Assembly (NCBI GenBank): GCA_963786445.1
Contig: CAWAZU010000037.1
Location: forward strand, 11,496 to 75,495
Direction of reading: 5' to 3'
DNA length: 64,000 nucleotides
From: JAFKFJ01 sp963786445
Lineage (GTDB): Bacteria; Pseudomonadota; Alphaproteobacteria; Acetobacterales; Acetobacteraceae
Part shown: piece by piece, positions 52,947-59,992 of the stretch
How the letters are laid out: every line of letters begins with the position of its first letter
How positions within the stretch are numbered: the first letter of the stretch is position 1
Program-made: the position numbers and the translations under genes
The notes under the pieces: generated by a model
Database searches by the model: none
Told to the model about the DNA's origin: nothing
The model's input: only the letters and a program-made list of their open reading frames with translations

Positions 52947-53345
52947 TGGGGGACCTTGTCGAAGGGGTGAATGGCCGCCTTTTGAAAACCGCGTTCTTCA
53001 CGGGCGACTAAGTAGAATCCGAGCCTTCCCCTTGTCGCCGACGTTGCTACCATGGCACCATCGCCATGAGGCGAACTTGATGCGACCGAGGAGGGTTGAG
53101 CTCCGCTGATCGCTAACGCTGCTGCGCGCCGGCGTCCTAAGGTTACACAGCCGCCCCGTTCGCACACCGTTCGGCGGGTTCAAATCCGACCATCCGCGTA
53201 CACGGACGCTGGTTCGCGGCGTGACCGGCTCGTGCGGCCGATCGGAGCGAAACAGGCGGGTCCCGAACAGTTTTCTCGGAGCCCGTGTCCCCATGCGCTT
53301 GTCCGCGAATTTGGTTAAGACCAGTGGAGCTTGCCAGGCATTTCC
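52947..53345. other. Intergenic region before the sensor kinase
   Basis: About 400 bases with no supported gene. It contains the third copy of the GTAGATTCCGAA-type repeat (53003-53030) and a tRNA-T-loop-like GGGTTCAAATCC near 53178 that does not fold into a full tRNA. The kinase promoter should be in the A/T-richer end, near 53305-53345. Confidence 0.4.
53003..53030. repeat. Third copy of the GTAGATTCCGAA-type repeat
   Basis: Reads GGCGACTAAGTAGAATCCGA in its first 20 bases. It aligns with the copy at 49646 across most of about 28 positions and has the same orientation. It lies about 60 bases after the ThiF-nitroreductase gene. Confidence 0.45.
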
Positions 53346-55238
53346 ATGCATATAAACTCAAAGGAGCAACGTAAATCACCTCGCCATTTGGATCAGCTGC
53401 GACAGCAGACGGTTCTAGCAAAATTCGGTGAACTCGCCCTGAAGTCCGACAGCCTGGATAAGATTTTGGCCGAGGCCTGCCGTCTCGTAGGCGAAGGGCT
53501 GGGCACCGACCTCGCCAAGGTGATGAAGTTGGAGGATGACGGCGAGACGTTGCTGGTGCGTGCCGGCGTCGGCTGGAAGCCAGGCATCGTCGGCGTGCTG
53601 ACCCTCAAGGTGGCGGACAGCACGTCGGAAAGCCTTGCCCTCAAGACGGGAGACCCGACGATCTCCCCGAACGTCGCGACCGAGACGCGGTTCAAGTATC
53701 CGCAGTTCCTGATCGACAACGGCGTCAAGGCAATGGCCAACGTGGCGATCATCGGGAGCGAAGGCAGGCCCCCGTTCGGCATCCTGCAGATCGACAGCCG
53801 CGAGCCCCGCCAGTTTACCGACGACGACACCGCTTTCTTGCGCAGCTATGCAAACCTCATCGCGGCGGCCGTGGACCGTTTGCGTGTGATCGGGGAGATG
53901 CGCCATGCGCTGATCGAGGCATCGAACGCCCGGGATGAGGCGGATCGCGCCAGCCACGCCAAATCGCGGTTTCTGGCGAATATGAGCCACGAGTTGCGCA
54001 CGCCGTTGAACGGCATCCTGGGCTACGCCGAGCTGCTGCGTGTCGAAGGCGGGCTGAGCGTCATTCAGAAGGCGCGGGTGGACGCCATGAGAGGTCCGGG
54101 CGCGCACCTGCTCCTGATGATCAACCGCGTGCTCGACCTGTCGGGGATCGAGGCCGAGCTCGTCAAGCTGGAACCGGTCGAATGTGATTTGCGCAGCCTC
54201 GCGGAGACATGCCTCAGTTTCGTCCGGCCGGCGGCGGAGGCAAGAAGTCTCAGGCTCGGCCTGGTCGCGGCGCCGGACATGCCGCCCACCGTCTTCATCG
54301 ACCCCGTGCGGCTGCGGCAGGTGCTGCTCAACCTGCTCGGCAACGCGGTGAAGTTCACGAAGCAAGGCTCCGTGGAGTTGCGCCTGCGGCGGTCGTCGGA
54401 CAAAGCCAGGCTGCTTGTCGAGGTGGTGGATACCGGACCAGGCATACCGGCGGAGCAGCGCCATCGCCTGTTCCGGGAATTCGAGCGGCTCGATGCCAAC
54501 AGCACCAGCTTGGTCGAAGGCACCGGCCTGGGCCTCGCCATCTCGGCCCGGCTCGCAGCCTACATGGGCGGCCGGCTTCACTATGAGGACAACCCGCCGG
54601 GCGGCAGCATATTCCGGCTGGAACTTCCGCTGGCGGCCGGCTCGCGTCCCGCACCACCTCCAGCCAACGTACCTGCCCGCGGCCCACCGGATACTCCGGC
54701 AGTCCCAACTCCTGCGCGCGCTCTACGCGTGCTGGTCGTCGATGATATCGCCATGAACCGCGACATCGCCGGCTCGCTCCTGCGCGCCGGCGGCCACGAG
54801 GTCGCTTACGCTGAAGGCGGGGCGGCGGCGGTCGAAGCCGTTGCGGCCGGAGATTTCGATGTTGTTCTCATGGACGTACGCATGCCTGAAGTGGACGGGA
54901 TCGAGGCGACACGCCGCATCCGCCTCCTGACGGGTACCCGACGGCAGGTGCCCATCGTGGCCCTGACCGCGCTGGCCTTCCCCGAACAGGTTGAGATATG
55001 CCGCCGAGCGGGCATGAAAGGCCACGTGACCAAGCCCTTTACTCTGGATACGCTGAACGATGCGATCGCGCGCGCCACTCGCGAAGCGCAGGCAGACGGC
55101 GAAGTCGCGGCAGCAGGGCCCGAAGTTCCGCCAACGGAAGTTGCGGCGAGCCACACGGACACCGTCCCCGTTTCCCGCCCCTCCCTCGCACCTGGCACCA
55201 CCGGTGCTGAATCTGCGAGCGTTCAAGGCACGGGCTGA
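53346..55238 (+). CDS. Hybrid histidine kinase: GAF, HisKA, HATPase, receiver
   Basis: 630 residues, no membrane segment, so cytosolic. A GAF sensor domain (about 20-175) is followed by a short coiled coil, the phospho-accepting His215 in FLANMSHELRTPLNGILGY and the ATPase boxes (NLLGNAVKFT, VVDTGPGIP, GTGLGLAI). After a proline-rich linker comes a receiver with Asp510 in VVLMDVRMPEVDG and Lys in HVTKPF. ATG 53346 is preferred over TTG 53331. The frame ends in a short unrelated tail while an Hpt domain continues in the next frame, so a frameshift is suspected. Confidence 0.9.
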   Translation: MHINSKEQRKSPRHLDQLRQQTVLAKFGELALKSDSLDKILAEACRLVGEGLGTDLAKVMKLEDDGETLLVRAGVGWKPGIVGVLTLKVADSTSESLALKTGDPTISPNVATETRFKYPQFLIDNGVKAMANVAIIGSEGRPPFGILQIDSREPRQFTDDDTAFLRSYANLIAAAVDRLRVIGEMRHALIEASNARDEADRASHAKSRFLANMSHELRTPLNGILGYAELLRVEGGLSVIQKARVDAMRGPGAHLLLMINRVLDLSGIEAELVKLEPVECDLRSLAETCLSFVRPAAEARSLRLGLVAAPDMPPTVFIDPVRLRQVLLNLLGNAVKFTKQGSVELRLRRSSDKARLLVEVVDTGPGIPAEQRHRLFREFERLDANSTSLVEGTGLGLAISARLAAYMGGRLHYEDNPPGGSIFRLELPLAAGSRPAPPPANVPARGPPDTPAVPTPARALRVLVVDDIAMNRDIAGSLLRAGGHEVAYAEGGAAAVEAVAAGDFDVVLMDVRMPEVDGIEATRRIRLLTGTRRQVPIVALTALAFPEQVEICRRAGMKGHVTKPFTLDTLNDAIARATREAQADGEVAAAGPEVPPTEVAASHTDTVPVSRPSLAPGTTGAESASVQGTG

Positions 55239-55551
55239 CTCTCTCGCACCCGAGAAGCTCGCCGATTATGTCCGGACCATCGCCGGGCGCACCGAAGATA
55301 TCCTGCGTGGGCTGTGCATGCCGGACGCCTTGGCAACCAACGACACCAAGCTTGCCGACGCTGCGCACGCCCTCGCGGGCAGCGCCATCATGTTCGGCTT
55401 CGAGCGCCTGGCGGCCGCAGCCCTTGGTTTCGAGCGCGCCGTCCAGACCGGTGCCGTAGAGACACCGGCTTTTGCCGACGATCTCCGTGCCGCCGCGACG
55501 ATCACGCTTGAAGAAATCCACACCCGCAACGCGGACCGCGCGGAGGCGTGA
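55204..55551 (+). CDS. Histidine phosphotransfer (Hpt) domain, in the frame after the kinase
   Basis: About 115 residues from GTG 55204: VLNLRAFKARADSLAPEKLA, then ADAAHALAGSAIMFGFERLA with His55 in the HxLxGS motif (the usual Lys is Ala), then ALGFERAV. No ribosome-binding site precedes any start, and the frame overlaps the kinase end. From the kinase start to this stop is 3n+1 bases. This is most simply the C-terminal Hpt domain of the same protein, separated by one extra base near 55195. Alternatively it is a coupled separate protein. Confidence 0.7.
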   Translation: MLNLRAFKARADSLAPEKLADYVRTIAGRTEDILRGLCMPDALATNDTKLADAAHALAGSAIMFGFERLAAAALGFERAVQTGAVETPAFADDLRAAATITLEEIHTRNADRAEA

Positions 55552-55578
55552 ATCGCGCGTTGGCAACGAAAGGCGGGA

Positions 55579-56550
55579 TTACTGCGTCCCTCGTGCTGAT
55601 CCGTGCAACACGGCCGTGGCTGCCGTCGGGGGGCTCCACCCTGTCGGAACCGGCGAGGCAGCCGCGAAGCGGTCGAGGTCGGCGAGCGCGGACTGCAACA
55701 GCCGGCCGGAAAACCCTGAGCTATCTGCCTGGAACTCGTGACTCAGCATGCGCAGCTTCAACGCAACATCGGCCGCGTCCCGTGCCGGAGTCCGAGCGAG
55801 GCGCTCGCCAGCGAGCCATCCGGCGCCGATACGGCTCGCGCGTTCGTCGTCGAATATGCTGCCATCATTGGCCGGCGCGGTTGCGGCCGGGAGCATGCCG
55901 AACCAGGTCCCGCCATCGGTCAGGTAGTTCCAGACCTGCCATTGTTCAGACCGCATCCGGGCGAGCACAATGGCGATGTTGCCGACCGTTGGCTGGCGGA
56001 TCCCGTGGTAGGATACGAGGGGACCGACCGGCTGGAAGTGGATGCCGTTCCGCTGATTCAGTCGCAGCAGACTCGGCTCCATGACGGCCAGCCAATGGGT
56101 CAATCCCATGTCGCTGCTGATCTGCACGACCCCGCGCAGCAGCGCCAGCCGCAGCAGTGACGCGGTCGCGCAAGAGATCCGTCGCTGCTTGGAGATGGCG
56201 AAGCGCGATACCTCGCCTGTCGTGCGCAGCGGCAGGGGACGAAACCACGACGCGTCGCACAGGCGCTGCATCGGGAAACTGTCGTCCAAATTGGCCAGAT
56301 TGGCGGCGAGAACCCTGACAGTTCCGACGACCTCGCCATCGCTGGCATGACGCAGAAGAGCGTGACGGGAGCGGGCGTCGAATTCGTCAGTCTCCTCCTC
56401 CCCCACGGCGCTTTCGAATCCACGCTCAACGCAATAGACCTGATGGCGGAGGCGAAATACCTCGCGCAGCTGCTCGGCGCTTGTAGCCTGTTCCAGGGTA
56501 AACTGGGTTGCGGCGAGCGAGATCTCGTCGCCAGTATCTGGAACGTCCAT
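55579..56550 (-). CDS. PEP-CTERM/exosortase-associated (FeeM-like) N-acyltransferase
   Basis: 323 residues of the GNAT/autoinducer-synthase-like fold. FRLRHQVYCVERGFE (residues 32-46) and acidic EEETDEFDARSRHALLR match the PEP-CTERM-associated acyltransferase and FeeM N-acyl-amino-acid synthase pattern. VGTVRVLAANL and EVSRFAISKQRR follow. The C-terminal 90 residues are less conserved. ATG 56550 has AGGAGG six bases upstream. The likely product is an N-acyl amino acid or similar amphiphile. It converges with the Hpt gene, and an inverted repeat lies upstream. Confidence 0.82.
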   Translation of the reverse strand: MDVPDTGDEISLAATQFTLEQATSAEQLREVFRLRHQVYCVERGFESAVGEEETDEFDARSRHALLRHASDGEVVGTVRVLAANLANLDDSFPMQRLCDASWFRPLPLRTTGEVSRFAISKQRRISCATASLLRLALLRGVVQISSDMGLTHWLAVMEPSLLRLNQRNGIHFQPVGPLVSYHGIRQPTVGNIAIVLARMRSEQWQVWNYLTDGGTWFGMLPAATAPANDGSIFDDERASRIGAGWLAGERLARTPARDAADVALKLRMLSHEFQADSSGFSGRLLQSALADLDRFAAASPVPTGWSPPTAATAVLHGSARGTQ

Positions 56551-56698
56551 AGCCACCCTCCTGAAAATCGGCAAGCGCTATGCGAATTCATCACGATTGT
56601 ATATCATGATGTTCGCGGCATAAAATTAACAATTTCCGAAATGTTCAAAATTAATGAGTTTATCGCGACGCGGCACGGGTCCATTTTACGAGATCCCG

Positions 56699-56730
56699 CA
56701 ACAATATAAGAGATCAGTGATATATTGTGG
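56699..56730. promoter_or_regulatory. Inverted repeat in the acyltransferase/response-regulator intergenic region
   Basis: Arms CAACAATATA (56699-56708) and TATATTGTGG (56721-56730) are nearly perfect inverted copies with a 12-base spacer. They lie about 150 bases upstream of the acyltransferase and 315 upstream of the response regulator, within a 496-base A/T-rich region (56551-57046) that has no gene. An operator for a dimeric regulator is plausible. Confidence 0.5.
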
Positions 56731-57046
56731 GAAGTTACGTATCTGCAGAGTTGACGCCTATTGAAAAACCTCTGTGCCATTCCTAACCTCTTCTACCGGT
56801 GCATACAAGATAATATTGGATTGGCGAGAATGCTACGGTCATTCGACGCGCCACTCGCGCAGGTTCAAGGAACATTTGCGGCCCCTGCCAGCCAATCCCG
56901 GCAGCAATGGAACCACTATGCCGCCGGGAGGGACCAACATCACGATGCGTAGCATCGTAACGAGATAGCAAATGGTTCTCTGAGGTTGCGGCACGATGAT
57001 TGCAAACTTGTGTGCGACGTTACGATGACCGGTATGGAGGAGTTCA

Positions 57047-58042
57047 ATGCCCCGTGCGTCAAACAATCAGACTCCGCGAGCTCGCATCCTGATCTTGGAA
57101 GATGACCCGCTGCAGGCGCAGATCCTCGAATCCGTCATGGTTGCCGCGACCTTCGAGGTGGATGCCGTCAGCAGCGGGCTGGACGCGGTGCGGCAGATGC
57201 AGCGGGTTCACTACGACGTGGTCGTCGTCGATTACCAGGTTCCCGAGATCAATGGCCTCGCACTCGCGAAATTGGCCGACGACTTCATGGGGCCGGTGGT
57301 CCGGCCCATTCTGATCGCACTCACCGCGACGCCGGAGCATCTGCGCGCCATGGAGAGCGGAGCGCACAGCGCATTCGACGCCGTCATTGGCAAATCCTCA
57401 GATTTCTCTTCGCTCCTATCCGCCATCACCCGCTGCCTCGCAGCCATGCCCGACAGCGCGACGCGGCAGACGGCCGAGTCCTCGCTCCTCCGCAAGGACC
57501 GGCTGGATTACGAGGCAGAGCCGTGCCGTCCGGGAGCCCAGGGCGACGATCCCGGCCCGCCGCGGATTCTCGTCGTCGAGGACGAGGAGTGCCAGCGATT
57601 GCTGCTGACATCCGTACTCGAGCAGCGAGGATATGTTGTTGAGAATCTTTCCAATGGCCTGGAGGCGGTCAGGCAAATTCGCGAGGGCTGCTACGACCTG
57701 GCTCTCGTCGACTACAATTTGCCCGAGATGGACGGCCTGGCGGCGGGAACGCTCATACTGGATCTGCTGCAGGAGCATTTGCGCCCAAGGCTGATCGCTC
57801 TGACATCGACGCCAGCTCGGCTGCGCGACCGAGAAATGCTGGTCGGCAGCGTATTTGACGAGATTATCGAAAAGTCCACCGATCTGCATGACTTGATCTG
57901 TGCGGTGGATCGTCATCTGAGATCTTCGCCCAATCCGGCAACGCGGCGCGCTGCGCGCATCCACTCCGGCGATGGCGCCGTCAAGGACGGCAAATCACTT
58001 GAACCGAAGTCCCATGCGGCAGGGATCGCCGGGGTTGGGTAA
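57047..58042 (+). CDS. Response regulator with two receiver domains and no output domain
   Basis: 331 residues. Receiver 1 (about 13-135) has ILILEDDPLQAQILE and Asp62 in VVVVDYQVPEINGLAL. Receiver 2 (about 173-295) has ILVVEDEECQRLLLTSVLE and Asp222 in LALVDYNLPEMDGLA. The usual lysine region is less clear in both (VIGKSSDF, IIEKSTDL), each with K followed by S. No DNA-binding or enzymatic domain follows. It is a likely acceptor for the kinase and Hpt next door. GGAGG lies six bases before the ATG. Confidence 0.88.
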   Translation: MPRASNNQTPRARILILEDDPLQAQILESVMVAATFEVDAVSSGLDAVRQMQRVHYDVVVVDYQVPEINGLALAKLADDFMGPVVRPILIALTATPEHLRAMESGAHSAFDAVIGKSSDFSSLLSAITRCLAAMPDSATRQTAESSLLRKDRLDYEAEPCRPGAQGDDPGPPRILVVEDEECQRLLLTSVLEQRGYVVENLSNGLEAVRQIREGCYDLALVDYNLPEMDGLAAGTLILDLLQEHLRPRLIALTSTPARLRDREMLVGSVFDEIIEKSTDLHDLICAVDRHLRSSPNPATRRAARIHSGDGAVKDGKSLEPKSHAAGIAGVG

Positions 58043-58086
58043 CCTGTGAGCGTCTTGCCTGATGCCGCGCGGCTTCGGCGGCCCGC

Positions 58087-58700
58087 GTGCCGTTCCTGCG
58101 CTTCTTCGACGGGTTTCGGATCAGCTGTGAAGTCAACACGCTGGACCTGGTCGACGATGCCGCCACCCGCGCCATGATCGACGACGACCTGTTGCGCGCG
58201 CCCGCGCCCGCGCCCTCGACCCGGAGCGGCCGGCGGTGCGCGGCACGGCGCACAACTTGGACACGTTCTTCCAGGCGGGCGAGACGGCGTCGGCCTTGCT
58301 GTGCGCGGCGAGTAGGCGGCGTGGTGCGGGTGCGCCATATCGCCGAGATCGTGCCGGTGCGGGAGCCGGATGTCTGCGCCCAGTGCGGCTTCGTCTGCCC
58401 GCACGCGGTCATCCGCGCGAAATATTACGACGCGAGCCGCCTCGACGGCGCGGCGGCGACGTTCCAGTCGGCGCCGATCAACGCGCGCGGCTTCCCCGAC
58501 GTCCGCTTCACGCTCGCCAATGCGATCGAAAACTGCGCCGGTTGTGGCCTCTGCGTCGGGGCCTGTCCCGCGCACAGCGTTGTCGTGCCGGACACCGAGG
58601 CGATCAACATGCGCGACAAGCTCCCGATCATCGATGAAGGCAAGCGTGATTTCGGGTTCTTCAATTCGCTGCCGATCAACGACCGGGCCCGCGTTGATTT
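58087..58700 (+). pseudogene. nifJ: Decayed nifJ (pyruvate:ferredoxin oxidoreductase) fragment
   Basis: Pieces of NifJ in order: VPFLRFFDGFRISCEVNTLD and IDDDLLRA, then after a one-base shift ALDPERPAVRGTAHNLDTFF. A large gap follows (several hundred residues missing), then the ferredoxin domain. Its first cluster reads CAQCGFVCPHAVIRAK, lacking the third cysteine of CxxCxxC. The second, CAGCGLCVGACPAHS, is intact, followed by AINMRDKLPI and FGFFNSLP. NifJ is normally about 1,180 residues, so this is non-functional. It runs in frame into a recombinase fragment near 58700. Confidence 0.75.
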
Positions 58701-59163
58701 CGCCAAACGCGAGGTCGCCGCTTCCAAGCGCAAAGGCATGCGGATGGGCGGCCTGCCGCCGCTCGGCTGCGACGTGCGCGACCGCAAGCTGGTGGTCGAT
58801 GCCGCCGAGGCGGCGATCGTGCAGCGGATCTTCCGCGACTACCTCGAGCTCGGCGCGGTGCGGCCGTTGCAGGAACGGCTGGCCGCTGACGGGATCACCA
58901 GCAAGCCGCGTGTCTCGGCCGGCGACCGGCGCGGCGGCGGGCGGCCCCTCACGCGCGGCAATCTCTACCGCTTGTTGCAGAACCGGCTCTATCGCGGCGA
59001 GGTCGTGCACCGGGACGCCAGCTATGCGGGCGAGCACGACGCCATCATCGACGCCGACCTCCGGGCGCGGGTGCAGGCCCGGCTGGCCGAGAACCGAGTT
59101 GCGCAACAAACCGCCGGCCGGGCTCGCCAGCCGAGCCTGCTGGCCGGTCTCCTGAATGACTAA
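58701..59163 (+). pseudogene. Serine recombinase fragment (recombinase domain only)
   Basis: About 150 residues: KREVAASKRKGMRMGGLPPL, AAIVQRIFRDYLELGAVRPL, LTRGNLYRLLQNRLYRGEVV and QARLAENRVAQQTAGRARQP. This is the middle recombinase domain of large serine recombinases. The N-terminal catalytic domain with its serine is missing, and the frame stops after LLAGLLND, before the zinc-ribbon and C-terminal parts. It is a remnant of an integrated element, fused in frame to the nifJ remnant. Confidence 0.8.
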
Positions 59164-59292
59164 AACCCCGCGTGGCGCCCCGACAGGCCAGTGCGGGGCT
59201 ATCCAGGCGCGCCGCGCCCCCCGCACACACAACAAACAGCGCGCCGCGCCGCCCGGCCCGCTGGCGGTGGCTTAGAATGGCGGTGCGGGCAC

Positions 59293-59312
59293 AAAAAACC
59301 CGCCAGGCGGGT
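59293..59312 (-). terminator. Rho-independent terminator, leftward
   Basis: On the minus strand ACCCGCCTGGCGGGTTTTTT: a short GC-rich hairpin followed by six T. It would end leftward transcription, for which no gene is evident to the right. It may be a leftover of the mobile element, or act as a bidirectional terminator. Confidence 0.6.
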
Positions 59313-59360
59313 GGCCGCTGCCGAAGCCGGGCAAATAGGCCGCCGACCGATCGCCAGCTT

Positions 59361-59387
59361 GGGCCGCTCCGCGAGGGGCGGCCCTTT
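59361..59387 (+). terminator. Rho-independent terminator-like hairpin
   Basis: GGGCCGCTCC and GGGGCGGCCC form a ten-base stem with a four-base GCGA loop, followed by TTTGTG. It lies between the recombinase remnant and the small gene at 59470. Confidence 0.6.
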
Positions 59388-59469
59388 GTGCTATGGTTCA
59401 ACGTCGGCGATGGCGGCGCGGCCTGTCCCCCGCCTCCCGACGCCCCTAACCATAACGTGGGAGGTCAAT

Positions 59470-59760
59470 GTGCAGGCAGTTGTACGAACATACTCCGGGA
59501 AAGGCGCCAAAGAGTTGTTTGATATGCTTGAGAAGCACAAGGCGGATGTCGAAACGCTGCTGCGCGCCGTCAAGGGCTTCGTTGGCTACACCCTCGCCCG
59601 CAGCGGCGATGGTGGATTCTCCGTGACGGTATGCCAGGATAAGTCCGGCATTGACGAGAGCGTTCAAGCCGCGAAAGACTGGATCGCGAAGAATGCCGCA
59701 AACACGGGCGTGGCCGCACCGAAGATATCGGAGGGCGCGGTCATCATGCAGCTGACATAA
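59470..59760 (+). CDS. Small conserved protein (possible ABM-type dimeric alpha/beta barrel)
   Basis: 96 residues starting GTG 59470, with GGGAGG five bases upstream: QAVVRTYSGKGAKELFDMLE, VETLLRAVKGFVGYTLARSG and KDWIAKNAANTGVAAPKISE. Close relatives occur widely in alphaproteobacteria as hypothetical proteins. The strand-helix pattern suggests the antibiotic-biosynthesis-monooxygenase-like fold. No catalytic residues identified. Confidence 0.75.
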   Translation: MQAVVRTYSGKGAKELFDMLEKHKADVETLLRAVKGFVGYTLARSGDGGFSVTVCQDKSGIDESVQAAKDWIAKNAANTGVAAPKISEGAVIMQLT

Positions 59761-59805
59761 CGCTCGGCTCAGACCGTTGCGGGGCTGCGAGAGCGGTACA
59801 ACCCG

Positions 59806-59834
59806 AGCGCCCCGGCCGAGAGGTTCGGGGCGCT
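59806..59834 (+). terminator. Hairpin after the small conserved gene
   Basis: AGCGCCCCG pairs with CGGGGCGCT across an 11-base loop. The T-run after it is poor (TCGTC), so it may be a weak terminator for the gene ending at 59760. Confidence 0.45.
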
Positions 59835-59992
59835 TCGTCATCTGGGCGCTGGCGGCCGGGCGAGGGAGATCGCCATTCAGACACTCGCGCGGCACTTTGA
59901 GACACTGGCGTTGTCGGGGTGTCCCCATAGTCCCCAACTCAGGTGGGAACCGTGGAGAAGCCGACGCGCTCAATCTCGGGAGGAACACCAAC

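Noticed and set aside
53150..53210. tRNA-like T-loop GGGTTCAAATCC
   Set aside because: The T-stem has two mismatches and no matching acceptor or anticodon arm could be found upstream.
58087..59163. Genuine ferredoxin-recombinase fusion enzyme
   Set aside because: The NifJ part has a large deletion, a frameshift and a missing cluster cysteine, and the recombinase lacks its catalytic domain, so it is a scar.
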